From the NCBI RefSeq assembly GCF_003860125.1, contig NZ_RQYL01000018.1, positions 1 through 57,504 on the forward strand: a stretch of DNA of 57,504 nt, written 5' to 3'. The notes beneath the pieces were generated by a model that saw only the letters and a program-made list of their open reading frames with translations, did no database searches and was not told the DNA's origin. Positions 36,142 through 45,250 of this stretch are shown here, one piece after another; position 1 is the first letter of the stretch; the number at the start of each line of letters is the position of its first letter. A program made the position numbers and the translations under genes. Source of the DNA: Fretibacterium sp. OH1220_COT-178. Its GTDB lineage: Bacteria; Synergistota; Synergistia; Synergistales; Aminobacteriaceae.

Positions 36142-37416
36142 CTAGCGGAGCGGCTCGGGGTTGGTTCCCCGGATCTGGCCGGTGCCGTAGATGACGAACT
36201 TGGTGGACGTGAGCTGTTCGATGCCCATGGGGCCGCGGGCGTGCAGCTTCTGCGTGCTGATGCCCATCTCGGCCCCGAACCCGAACACGCCCCCGTCGGT
36301 GAAGCGCGTCGAGGCGTTGACGTAGACGGCGGCCGCGTCAACGCCGGCCAGGAATCGCTGTGCGTTGGCGTAGCTCTCCGTCACGATGGCCTCGCTGTGT
36401 TTCGTTCCGTGCCGGTGGATGTGCTCCATGGCCTCCTCGATGCCGTCCACCACCCGGACGGCCAGGATCATGTCGTGGTACTCCGTGTCCCAGTCCTCCT
36501 CCGAGGCGGGCTTGGCGTCCGGATAGAGGGCCCGGATGTCCTCGTCCCCGCGGAGCTCCACGCCGCGGGACGCCATCGCCTCCATCGCCGCAGGGACGAA
36601 TCGCTTCGCGATGTCCCTGTGGACCAGCAGCGTCTCCATGGCGTTGCAGACCGCGCTGCGCTGCGTCTTTGCGTTGACCGCGATGTCGAGGGCCATGTCG
36701 ACGTCCGCCGAGGCGTCGACGAAGGTGTGGCAGTTGCCGTCGCCCGTCATGATGTAGGGGACTCGGGCGTGTTCGGTCACGGCCGCCTTCAGCGCCTTGC
36801 CCCCGCGGGGGATCAGAACGTCCAGGGCCTGGAGGCGCATCAGCCCGACGGAGGCCGTGCGGTCGGGGTTGGAGACGAGCTGGACGGCCCCCTCCGGCAT
36901 TCCCGCTCCCGTGGCCGCCGCCCGAAGGGCGCCCGCGATGGCGACGTTGGAGCGCAGGGCCTCCTTGCCGCCCCTGAGGATGACGGCGTTGCCCGATTTC
37001 AGGCACAGCCCCGCCGCGTCGGCGGTCACGTTGGGCCGGGCCTCGTAGATGATGCCCACCACGCCCAGAGGGACTCGGACGCGTCCCACCTTGAGGCCCC
37101 GATCCACCGTCCACATCCCCAGGACCGTGCCGATGGGGTCCTGGAGGGCGGCGATCTCCTCCAGGCCGGACGCCATCCCCTCGATGCGGGATTCGTCCAG
37201 GGCGAGGCGGTCCAGGGTCGCCGCGGAGAGCCCGGCGGCACGGCCGTCCTCGAGGTCCTTCGCGTTCTCCGAGCGGATGAGGCCGGAGTCCTTGCGGAGC
37301 GCCGCCGCCATGGCTCGCAGCGCGCCGTTTTTGGCCTCCGCCCCCGCGACCGCCAGCTCCCGTGCGGCCGCCCGGGCCCGGTCTCCCATTTGTGCCAGTT
37401 CGTGCTCCATGCTCAT
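36142..37416 (-). CDS. proA: Gamma-glutamyl phosphate reductase
   Basis: 424 aa aldehyde-dehydrogenase-fold enzyme making glutamate semialdehyde from glutamyl phosphate with NADPH. The catalytic Cys is C257 in QRSAVCNAMETLLVH. Family blocks LGVVGIIYEARPNV and ILRGGKEALRSN are clear, and the C-terminus ends with GAEMGISTQKLHARGPMG. Length is standard. The start ATG at 37416 is 18 nt after the proB stop. Confidence 0.96.
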   Translation of the reverse strand: MSMEHELAQMGDRARAAARELAVAGAEAKNGALRAMAAALRKDSGLIRSENAKDLEDGRAAGLSAATLDRLALDESRIEGMASGLEEIAALQDPIGTVLGMWTVDRGLKVGRVRVPLGVVGIIYEARPNVTADAAGLCLKSGNAVILRGGKEALRSNVAIAGALRAAATGAGMPEGAVQLVSNPDRTASVGLMRLQALDVLIPRGGKALKAAVTEHARVPYIMTGDGNCHTFVDASADVDMALDIAVNAKTQRSAVCNAMETLLVHRDIAKRFVPAAMEAMASRGVELRGDEDIRALYPDAKPASEEDWDTEYHDMILAVRVVDGIEEAMEHIHRHGTKHSEAIVTESYANAQRFLAGVDAAAVYVNASTRFTDGGVFGFGAEMGISTQKLHARGPMGIEQLTSTKFVIYGTGQIRGTNPEPLR

Positions 37417-37434
37417 GCGTTTCCGTCCTTTCGT

Positions 37435-38550
37435 TCAGACCAGGGCCATGTTGTTTCGGTGCACCAGTTCCTCGTAGTCGCAGACGCCCAGTATGGAGGC
37501 GATCTCCCCCGACCGGCGGCCGAGGATCCTGCGCGCGTCCCCGGAGGCGTAGTTGCTGATCCCCCTGGCCACCTCCTGGTTGGCGCCGTTGCGGATGGAG
37601 ACCACGTCCCCCGGCCGGAAGTTCCCCTCGATGTCCCGGACCCCGGAGGGCAGGAGGCTTTTTCCCTGGTGGACGAGGGCCCGCTCGGCCCCTTCGTCCA
37701 CCCGCAGGACTCCCTTGGGGGCGCTGCCGACGGCCAGCCACTGCCGGCGTGCGGCGTATCCCTCCCGGCTGGGGATGAAGAAGGTGCCGACCTCCTCGCC
37801 CCCGGCGATGCGCCGGATCACGTTGCGTTCGTCGCTCGATGCGATCACCATGGGGATTCCGTTGGCCATCGTGATCCGCGCCGCGGCCAGCTTGGTGGCC
37901 ATCCCCCCGCTGGACATGGAGCTGCCCCTCGTCGTCGAGTTGGCCTCCATCGCCTCCGTGACGACGGAGACCTTCGGGATCAGGCGCGCGCCGGGGTTCC
38001 TGCGGGGATCGGCGTCGTAGAGGCCGTCGATGTCCGACAGGATCATCAGCAGGTCGGCCCCCGCGTTGCAGGCGACCATGGCGGAGAGCCGGTCGTTGTC
38101 CCCGAACTTCAGCTCGTGGACCGCAACGGTGTCGTTCTCGTTGACGATGGGGATCACGCCGTAGTCCAGCAGCGCAAAGATCGTATTGCGGGAGTTCAGG
38201 TAACGTCCCGGCTCGGAGAAACAGTCCCGCGTCAGGAGGACCTGGGCCACGCTCTTGGAGTACTCCGCGAAGAATTTTTCATACATCTGCATCAGGAGCC
38301 CCTGCCCGACGGCGGCCAACGCCTGTTTTTCCGGCAGGGTCGAAGGCATGCGTCCCAGCTTTCCGGCCCCGGCCCCGACGGCCCCGGAACTGACGAGGAT
38401 CAGTTCACGGCCGGAGTTGTGCAGGTCGGAGACCTCCCGGACCAGAAGTTCCATTTTCTCCAGGTTGATCTGCCCCGTGGGGTAGGTGATGGAGCTGGTT
38501 CCCACCTTCACGACGATGCGCCTGCAGCCGCGCAGATTTTCACGTTCCAA
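37435..38550 (-). CDS. proB: Glutamate 5-kinase with PUA domain
   Basis: 371 aa. The amino-acid kinase domain starts IVVKVGTSSIT and includes ELILVSSGAVGAG and PIVNENDTVAV. The substrate/feedback region MSSGGMATKLAAARI follows. A C-terminal PUA domain (about 275-360) is present, as in full-length enzymes open to proline feedback inhibition. The start is TTG at 38550 with AAGGAG upstream. First gene of proB-proA-gltS. Confidence 0.95.
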   Translation of the reverse strand: MERENLRGCRRIVVKVGTSSITYPTGQINLEKMELLVREVSDLHNSGRELILVSSGAVGAGAGKLGRMPSTLPEKQALAAVGQGLLMQMYEKFFAEYSKSVAQVLLTRDCFSEPGRYLNSRNTIFALLDYGVIPIVNENDTVAVHELKFGDNDRLSAMVACNAGADLLMILSDIDGLYDADPRRNPGARLIPKVSVVTEAMEANSTTRGSSMSSGGMATKLAAARITMANGIPMVIASSDERNVIRRIAGGEEVGTFFIPSREGYAARRQWLAVGSAPKGVLRVDEGAERALVHQGKSLLPSGVRDIEGNFRPGDVVSIRNGANQEVARGISNYASGDARRILGRRSGEIASILGVCDYEELVHRNNMALV

Positions 38551-38639
38551 GTCGATTCTCCTTCTTTTGCGTTCTTTGAGGTTCCGCTCCGGCCGTCGAA
38601 GTTCCGCGGGCGTCGCGAAGTTCCTTGATTCTCCTATTG

Positions 38640-38645
38640 TATAAT
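38640..38645 (+). promoter_or_regulatory. -10 element upstream of the isochorismatase-like gene
   Basis: Perfect TATAAT about 90 nt before the start, in the gap between proB and this gene, which diverge. The -35 is not clear. Confidence 0.45.
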
Positions 38646-38734
38646 GAAAACGCTCCTAAAGAGGAAGGGACCGGATTTTTCGTGCTTGCCCTTGTCGAGA
38701 AAAGTTTTGGAACGCCTGAAGGAGAGTGGGTCCA

Positions 38735-39286
38735 ATGTTTGGCTCCGTCCAAGCGGAGAATACGGCTTTTTTGATGGTCGATATCCAGGAGCGCCTGATG
38801 CCCAGTATCGACGGGAACGAGGCCGTGCTGCGGAACGCCGTGCGTCTGCTGACTGCGGCAAAGGTGCTGAAGCTGCCGCTGATCGTTACCGAGCAGTATC
38901 CCAAGGGGATCGGCCCCACCCTGCCCGAGCTGAACGAGCTTGTCCCGGCCGGAACGCCGCGCCTTGAGAAGACGCGCTTCTCCTGCTGCGGGTGCGCCGG
39001 TTTCGACGAGGCGCTCGATGCCCTGGGGCGCTCCGTGACCGTCGTGTTCGGCATCGAGACCCACATCTGCATCCTGTCCACCGTCATGGACCTGATCGAC
39101 CGGGGGCGGAACGTCGTCCTGGCCGCCGACGCCTGCGGCAGCCGCAGTTCGGAGAATCACGCCCTGGCCCTGGACGCGGTCCGGAGGGGCGGAGCCCTCG
39201 TCGTGCCGACGGAGACGGTCGTGTATCGAATGCTGGGGGCCGCGGGCACGCCGGAGTTCAAGGCCTTGCTCCCCCTTTTCAAGTAG
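38735..39286 (+). CDS. Isochorismatase-like cysteine hydrolase
   Basis: 183 aa. The catalytic triad of the family is visible as D16 (MVDIQERL), K79 (RLEKTRFSC) and C112 (GIETHICIL). The cis-peptide region TEQYPKG is present. It is nearest to single-domain hydrolases of the YcaC or nicotinamidase-related group; the substrate is unknown. The start ATG at 38735 is 10 nt after GGAG; a GTG at 38726 overlaps that site and is rejected. Confidence 0.88.
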   Translation: MFGSVQAENTAFLMVDIQERLMPSIDGNEAVLRNAVRLLTAAKVLKLPLIVTEQYPKGIGPTLPELNELVPAGTPRLEKTRFSCCGCAGFDEALDALGRSVTVVFGIETHICILSTVMDLIDRGRNVVLAADACGSRSSENHALALDAVRRGGALVVPTETVVYRMLGAAGTPEFKALLPLFK

Positions 39287-39352
39287 CGGCCGCTCCTTGA
39301 AGGTGATGGAATGTTTTTTTCGATCGGACGCTGCCGCCGGGAGGGATCGGGA

Positions 39353-40237
39353 ATGAGAGGGACGTTGGCGACGTTGCTGTTTCTTCTGTTCGTCTCGGGG
39401 TGTGCGGAGGCCAATTACGAGAAGGGGCTCGAGGCCCGTCGGGACGGGGATTACACGGAGGCCCTGAATCAGTGGATGCTGGCCTCCGACGACCCGCGCT
39501 GCATGACCGCGATCGCCGTGATGTACGACTACGGCGAGGGCGTGGAGCAGGACGAGGACAAGGCCGCGTACTGGTATCACAAGGCGGCGAACAAGGGCAA
39601 CTATCGGGCCATGGCGCAGCTGGCGAATTTCTCCCTCTCCGGCGTGGGGGGGGAGACGCGTTCTCCCATGGTGTGGCGCACCAAGCTCGAGGCGCTCCAA
39701 GGCAAGGACCCTTACGTGGATTACGTCCTGGCGTTTTTTTATGCCAACGCCCATGGCGGGGAGCGCCGGCTGGACGACGCGCTGTCGCTGCTCAAGCCCC
39801 TGGTCGAACAGGGATTCGAGCCCTTCGTCCCCCTCTATCGCGATATCGAACAGCGCATCGCGGATCGGAACGCGGGCGTTCAGGAGGCGGGCGCCCTGGC
39901 GCTGGAGATGGCCCAGGGAGAGGTGTCGTTCGACGCCCGGTGGAAGGACAGGCGTATCGTCGTCAGCGGTTACGTGAGTGCCGTGCGGAGGCTCAACGAT
40001 TACGGCTACGCCCTCAAGTTGGGGGGGCCCAATCCCTCGCTCGTTCCGAAGGACAACCTGTTGGCGGTCTTCTACGCTCCCTCCCTGGCGAACCCCCTGA
40101 CCGGCCTGAATCCCGGCGATTACATCAAGCTCGACGGGGTCTATCTGGGGAGGGTTCCGTTCGCGCTCGAGCCGAGTGCCTTGACGCTCCTCGGATGCAA
40201 CCTCGTCAAGGCCCTTTCGCGCGACATACGGTTCTGA
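39353..40237 (+). CDS. Sel1/TPR-repeat lipoprotein
   Basis: 294 aa. The N-terminus MRGTLATLLFLLFVSGC is a lipoprotein signal with the lipobox Cys at 17. Sel1-type helical repeats follow: YEKGLEARRDGDYTEALNQW, then MYDYGEGVEQDEDKAAYWYHKAA and a third diverged copy. From about residue 190 there is a separate beta-rich domain (RRIVVSGYVSAVRRLNDYGYALKLG) resembling an OB-like fold. Likely an anchored scaffold protein. The start ATG at 39353 follows GGGAGGG; an upstream ATG at 39311 would place 14 polar residues before the signal. Confidence 0.8.
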   Translation: MRGTLATLLFLLFVSGCAEANYEKGLEARRDGDYTEALNQWMLASDDPRCMTAIAVMYDYGEGVEQDEDKAAYWYHKAANKGNYRAMAQLANFSLSGVGGETRSPMVWRTKLEALQGKDPYVDYVLAFFYANAHGGERRLDDALSLLKPLVEQGFEPFVPLYRDIEQRIADRNAGVQEAGALALEMAQGEVSFDARWKDRRIVVSGYVSAVRRLNDYGYALKLGGPNPSLVPKDNLLAVFYAPSLANPLTGLNPGDYIKLDGVYLGRVPFALEPSALTLLGCNLVKALSRDIRF

Positions 40238-40249
40238 TGGGGTGACGCC

Positions 40250-41896
40250 TTGTCCTTGAAGTCGTTCTGTTTCCGCCACAAAACCGTTTTGCTGATCGCC
40301 CTGACCCTGGGATACCTGTATCTGCGGGGGATCGGCGATCACGGGCTTCTGGATCCTCTCGAGGGCATCCACGCCTCCGTGGGGCTGAATGCCGCGGCAC
40401 GGGGGTCCTCCCTGATGCCCGAGGTGGGGGGCGTCCCCTACGCCGGGAAATCCATCGGGTTCTGGTGGCTCGAGGCGCTGTCCCTGGGATTCTTCGGGTG
40501 GGGGGAGTTTGCGGTTCGCCTCGTTCCTGCCCTCTCCGGGCTCGGCATGGCCCTCGCCTCCGCCATGGTCCTGGGAAGGGCCCGTCCTCGCGGGGCACGA
40601 CTGGCCGCGGTGCTTACGGGGTCGATGCCCCTGAGCTTCGTCGCGTCCCAGCTGGCCGCGCCGCATGCCCTCTACGCCTGCCTCGTCACTTTCGCGCTGG
40701 CGGCGTTCGTCAGGGCCTGGGAGGATCGCCGCCATGCCGTCTGGGCCCATGCCGCCGCCGCCCTGGCCTTTATCGTCCAGGGGCCCGAGGGGCTCCTCCT
40801 GCCGTGGCTTTGTCTTTACCTCTACTCGGTTCTGACCGATGACTCCGCCTCCTTGACGGGGCCCCTGCTCTATGGGCCGGGCGTGGCGGTCTCCGCTCTG
40901 CTGGTCTTGGGCTACGTTTTCCTGCTGTACTCTAAGAACCCCATGATCCTGACGCTGATGGGCTATCGAACGCCGGTGTTTCTGCCGTCGCTGCCCTTGG
41001 CCCTTCCGATGCTTCTGGCGGGGACCGTGCCGTGGACGGGGATTCTGTGGCAGGCGGTCACGGAATCCTGGCCGAGGAACGGCGAGGACCTGCTGAACCC
41101 GGAGGGGCCGAGGCTCTTTCTGCTCCTCTGGGCCGGGATCTTCCTCGTGTTCGGGGTGCTTATGGGGGATGCCCTGGCCCTCGTCGCCTGTCTTCCTCCG
41201 CTGGCGGCCCTGGCCGGGGACCGCCTGGACGAGTGGGTGGAGGCGAACGAAATCCTCAGGGTTCAGAGCTCTGTGGCGCTCAATATCCTCTACATCGCCC
41301 TGTTCCTGGTGCTGGGGCTCCCGGTCCTGCTCTTCGGCCTCCCGCCCTTCCTTTCGGACGCGTGGTCCTCGATCTTGATGTGGGCGTTCTTTATGGCGCT
41401 CGTCGCCCTGGCGGGCTGGTACTATGCCCGGACAAGGCAGTTGGTCAAGCTGATGCGCAACGTCTCGGCCGTCGCCCTGATGGGGCTTCTTCCTCTGGCC
41501 GGGGCCTTCGACCTCGTGGCGGAGCGCTCCTCCCTTCATGACGAGGGGACCCTGCTTCGAGGGGAGATGCACAGAGGGGACACTCTGGTGCAGTACGCGA
41601 TGAACCGTCCATCCCTGTTCTTCTACACGCTGCGGAGCTCCGAGCTCATCAACGCTCCGCTGGTTCCGGGGCTGCTGGAGCAGCCGACGGGAAGCGACAC
41701 CGCGCTGCATCGTCTCTGGGGGGGCAAGGGCAGGGCCTTTTTGCTCATCGAGAGCGAGCAGACGCTCCACGCGCCCCTGCCCCAGGATGTCAACGTGATT
41801 CATGACGGGGGAAGGGTCCTGCTGCTGAGCAACCGGAAGACCCCCCTCAACGCCGGGGCCCTCCACCCCGTCTCCGCGGACGTCCCCTTCCGCTAG
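40250..41896 (+). CDS. ArnT/PMT-like polyprenyl-linked glycosyltransferase
   Basis: 548 aa with about ten to twelve membrane spans and a soluble C-terminal domain. The first luminal loop has GLLDPLEGIHASVGLNAA and MPEVGGVPYAGKSIGFWWL, equivalent to the acidic motif and PPL-like loop of GT83/PMT enzymes such as ArnT. These transfer sugars from a lipid carrier to lipid A or proteins. The usual double acidic residue is reduced to D-x-x-E, so activity is not certain. The start is TTG at 40250 with GGGGTGA upstream. It is convergent with lipA (9-nt gap). Confidence 0.75.
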   Translation: MSLKSFCFRHKTVLLIALTLGYLYLRGIGDHGLLDPLEGIHASVGLNAAARGSSLMPEVGGVPYAGKSIGFWWLEALSLGFFGWGEFAVRLVPALSGLGMALASAMVLGRARPRGARLAAVLTGSMPLSFVASQLAAPHALYACLVTFALAAFVRAWEDRRHAVWAHAAAALAFIVQGPEGLLLPWLCLYLYSVLTDDSASLTGPLLYGPGVAVSALLVLGYVFLLYSKNPMILTLMGYRTPVFLPSLPLALPMLLAGTVPWTGILWQAVTESWPRNGEDLLNPEGPRLFLLLWAGIFLVFGVLMGDALALVACLPPLAALAGDRLDEWVEANEILRVQSSVALNILYIALFLVLGLPVLLFGLPPFLSDAWSSILMWAFFMALVALAGWYYARTRQLVKLMRNVSAVALMGLLPLAGAFDLVAERSSLHDEGTLLRGEMHRGDTLVQYAMNRPSLFFYTLRSSELINAPLVPGLLEQPTGSDTALHRLWGGKGRAFLLIESEQTLHAPLPQDVNVIHDGGRVLLLSNRKTPLNAGALHPVSADVPFR

Positions 41897-41905
41897 CCCC
41901 CGCCG

Positions 41906-42757
41906 CTACAGAGCCTCCGCCTTGTAGGAGCTCCGGACGAAGGGGCCGGAGGCCACCCGTGCGAAGCCGAGCTCCAGGGCCTTGGCGCGATAGCGCTCGA
42001 AGGTCTCCGGCGTGACGTACTCGTAGACTGCGATGTGCTGCGCCGTCGGCTGCAGGTACTGCCCCACGGTCAGCATGTCGCAGTCCCCCTCCCTCAGCCG
42101 TTCCATGACGGCGATCACCTCGTCCTCCCGCTCTCCGAGCCCGACCATGATGCCCGACTTCGTCTTGAAGCCCTTGCTCTTCGCGTAGCGGAGGACGGCG
42201 AGGGACCGCTCGAAGTCGGCCTGCGGCCGGACCTTGTGATAGAGGGAGGGCACCGTCTCCACGTTGTGGTTCAGGACGTCCGGCCGTTCCGCCAGGATGA
42301 TGTCCAGAAGGTCCTCGCGCCCCTGCATATCGGGGATGAGCAGCTCGATGGTCGTCTCCGGGCACTGGGCCCGGATCTCCCGGACGCAGGCGGCGAACTG
42401 CTCCGCGCCCTGATCGGGGAGGTCGTCCCGCGTGACGGAGGTGACGACGGCGTGGCGGAGCTTCAGCGAACGGACCGCCCTGGCGACGTGCGCGGGCTCG
42501 AGCGGGTCCACGGGGTCGGGAAGCTCCCGGCTGACGTTGCAGAAGGTGCAGTTGCGCGTGCAGTTCCGCCCCAGAATGATGAAGGTCGCCGTCCTCTTGC
42601 CGTAGCACTCCATGCGGTTGGGACAGTTGGCCTCCTGACATACGGTGTTCAGGTGCAGGCTCCTCAGGAGCTCCTCGACCTCCTGAAACGGGCGTCCCCC
42701 CTGAATCTTGATCTTCAGCCACTCGGGCTTGCGCAAGGCCGTTTTTGGGGCCGTCAT
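41906..42757 (-). CDS. lipA: Lipoyl synthase
   Basis: 283 aa radical-SAM enzyme inserting two sulfurs into protein-bound octanoate. The auxiliary cluster ligands are C40, C45 and C51, and the radical-SAM cluster ligands are C66, C70 and C73 (CTRNCTFC). The essential C-terminal RSSY is present. The start ATG at 42757 follows GGGAGGGA. It lies 22 nt after lplA, so both lipoate routes are in one transcript. Confidence 0.96.
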   Translation of the reverse strand: MTAPKTALRKPEWLKIKIQGGRPFQEVEELLRSLHLNTVCQEANCPNRMECYGKRTATFIILGRNCTRNCTFCNVSRELPDPVDPLEPAHVARAVRSLKLRHAVVTSVTRDDLPDQGAEQFAACVREIRAQCPETTIELLIPDMQGREDLLDIILAERPDVLNHNVETVPSLYHKVRPQADFERSLAVLRYAKSKGFKTKSGIMVGLGEREDEVIAVMERLREGDCDMLTVGQYLQPTAQHIAVYEYVTPETFERYRAKALELGFARVASGPFVRSSYKAEAL

Positions 42758-42779
42758 GGAAAAATCCCTCCCTCTGTTT

Positions 42780-43775
42780 TTACGCGGCCGTGGTGCGGGC
42801 GGCCAGAAGGTCCTCGATCAGGGCGCCGTTCTCCATGCCGCGGATGTAGTCGTCGACACGAATGCCCTCAAGTCCCCGGGAGAGCTCCGCATGGTCCAGT
42901 GCGTTTCCCTCCAGGCGCCTCGCGAGCTCGAGGACGTCCCGATCCCCGAAGAAGTCCCCCAGGATCTCCGCGTGCCGGATGACCCCCGCGTCGACGTCGA
43001 GACGGTAGCCGATCATGCCGAAGGGGTGGCGGACGTCGTAGCCGTGGGTGAATCGATGCCGGACCCCCAGGTTCCAGGAGGGGGAGTCGAAGCGTTCCCG
43101 CTTGATCCGCATCACCTCCCGCAGCCCGTCCTCGCGGAGGGCGTAGGTCTCCCGGATGCCGTAGTGATTCATGAAGTGTCCCTTAAGGTGCTCCATGAAC
43201 TCCCGAACGTCCATGCGCACGTATTCGGCAAGCGTCCCGATCCGGCTGGCGACGGACCGGACCTGCTTGTTCACGAACTTGACCGGGTTGGGCCGCAGCG
43301 CCTTGGAGATGGCCTCCCTGTCCACGTCGAACAGGAGCGTCCCGTGGTGCAGCACCCGGTTCTCGTACCGGAACTGGGCGTTGCCGGAGACCTTTTTGCC
43401 CTCTACGGTGATGTCGTTTCGGCCCGTGAACTCCGCGTCGATCCCGAGCTGCCTCAGGGCGCCGACGACCGGTGCGGCGAACTTCAGGAACGGGTTCTCC
43501 CCATCGTCCCGGAAGGGGGCGATGAGGGTGTACTGCAGATTCTTGAGGTCGCAGTAAATGGTCCCGCCGCCCGAGAGCCGGCGCACCACGCGGATGCCCT
43601 TCTCCCGGACGTAATCGGCGTCGTACTCGCAGAGGGCGTCCTGGTTCCGGCCGATGAGGATCGTCGGCACGTTCTGCCAGACCATGAAGACGTCCTCCTG
43701 AAGGTTCTTCAGCAGATACTCCTCGAGCGCGTGGTTGTACGCGGGGTCGGTGGACGGATTTTCTATCAGCAGCAA
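42780..43775 (-). CDS. lplA: Lipoate-protein ligase A
   Basis: 331 aa. The catalytic loop is RRLSGGGTIYCDLKNLQYT, and the N-terminal LIGRNQDALCEY is typical. A C-terminal accessory domain completes the LplA layout. It attaches free lipoate to acyltransferase or glycine-cleavage H proteins using ATP. The start is TTG at 43775 with GAGGAGG at good spacing; no in-frame ATG is available near it. Confidence 0.93.
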   Translation of the reverse strand: MLLIENPSTDPAYNHALEEYLLKNLQEDVFMVWQNVPTILIGRNQDALCEYDADYVREKGIRVVRRLSGGGTIYCDLKNLQYTLIAPFRDDGENPFLKFAAPVVGALRQLGIDAEFTGRNDITVEGKKVSGNAQFRYENRVLHHGTLLFDVDREAISKALRPNPVKFVNKQVRSVASRIGTLAEYVRMDVREFMEHLKGHFMNHYGIRETYALREDGLREVMRIKRERFDSPSWNLGVRHRFTHGYDVRHPFGMIGYRLDVDAGVIRHAEILGDFFGDRDVLELARRLEGNALDHAELSRGLEGIRVDDYIRGMENGALIEDLLAARTTAA

Positions 43776-44312
43776 GGGATGCGCCTCCTCGATGTCGTGT
43801 TGTCCTCATTGTACACCACACGGCCTATGGCGGGCATCCTTGTGCGGCCTGGCGGCGAGCCGGCGCGGTCTGGAGAGCGAATTCGGATATTGCGGCCTCC
43901 CGGCCGGTACGAGTCTCTGAATTTTTCAGGAAGGAGGAGCTGAATTTAGAGATGTTTTTGTACCCAGGAGTGGCACAAGCGTTCCGTATTTGTGCGTATC
44001 GAGGTTTTTACCGCGTCCTGTTTCTTGACTGGAGTCCAGTTTGGGCGGACTGTGTAGCATGGCGAGTCGCTCAGGTTCAGGGTATCCTCATCACTATCGA
44101 TGGGAAAGCCTTTACTCTTGCTGAAGTTCGGTTTCTGCAGCTTCTTGTGTAGTGCCTCGGTACATGGTCTCGCCTCGTCGTTCTCGAAGGTCGTGATGGG
44201 ACAAGTAAACGACTCAACTTTCGCATCTGGTTTTAGGATGTAAACCGTTGTTATCAGGGCATCTATTGATCCTGAACCGCTAAAGGAACCCGTTCATGCG
44301 GACAGTTTCAGT
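43776..44312. other. Gene-free stretch before the IS4 remnant
   Basis: 537 bp between lplA and the transposase remnant. An open frame of 66 codons (43952-44152) lacks a ribosome site and any family similarity, and its codon use is unlike the neighbours. Part of this stretch may be inactive insertion-sequence DNA, but I could not identify terminal repeats or a boundary. Confidence 0.5.
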
Positions 44313-45047
44313 TTATTTCTCAATGGGGCCGGAAGGGAGGCCGGGAAGACTTCGAGCATTGCACTCAGGTCCTCTTCCGACAGGCACAGCTTCTCCGACA
44401 CATACGCCACCCAGCCCCTTATTCAGAAGCTCAAAGGCTTCCAGCAACGTGATGTCCGCAAGTTCGTCACAGACGCTGTAAAACAGCTCTCCCGCCGTTC
44501 GCTCGTCCGCATCGAGTCGATTCAGGTACGCCAGCATCACGTAACGCGCGAACACCATGGATATCCACGCGCTCATCGCGTCATAACTGATGGACTGGCA
44601 TTTCCTTGTCGGGCGCAGCAACGACTTGCAGGTTTTGAAAAACACTTCGATACTCCAACGTTTGCCGTAAAGACGAACGACCTCCTCCTCCGAAAGAGAA
44701 CGATCCGTGGGGAGCAGAACCAGATACTCCTTCCGCTTCCTTCGGTTACGGACAAAAACGAGGCGTACGGGAAGCGACTGAAGCTCCGCCTCGAGCGAGT
44801 TGAGGAACCGATAGAAGGTGTCTTTTGCAGCAAAGACGGCGCCTCCTGCACGGAGGGCTTCGAACAGTTTTTTGTGAATGAAGGCCAGCTCGAAGAGTTG
44901 GCGAAAAATTCCGAGCACCGGAATGCCTTTTGTCTTGTAGGCTCCGCTTTTCTTCAGAAGGGAGCCAAGTTTGAAGGCGCTGAAGAAGGACTCCGTTATG
45001 GAAGAGGTTTCGTTTAAGGCAGCAGCGGTTTGTGTTATGATTTGCAT
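44313..45047 (-). pseudogene. IS4-family transposase, internally deleted
   Basis: 244 codons remain of a transposase that in this group is usually over 400. The N-terminal helical part (MQIITQTAAALNETSS... to about residue 83) is joined in frame to the C-terminal part, which keeps the IS4 Y-R-E-K signature: Y127, R130, E134 and K141 in YGKRWSIEVFFKTCK. The middle with the first two catalytic Asp residues is absent. The product cannot transpose on its own. The start ATG at 45047 has GGAGG upstream. Terminal inverted repeats were not found by eye. Confidence 0.8.
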
Positions 45048-45250
45048 GGCATGGACCTCCAGGGGATTGTGTTTTTGGACGATACAATTTTACCCGAAAG
45101 GCTTCCATGCCTCTTCTTGTTTCTGGCTCGTTATTCTGTTTGCAAGATGCAAGGCCCTTTTTTACAGCCCTTTTTCAATGCGAAAGTTGAGGCTATACAA
45201 AATACGTATGTCATCTATTAAATAGTTTTCCTCTCGGAAGGAGGGATCAC

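Noticed and set aside
43952-44152. 66-codon open frame after lplA
   Set aside because: No ribosome site, no family similarity and codon use unlike neighbouring genes.
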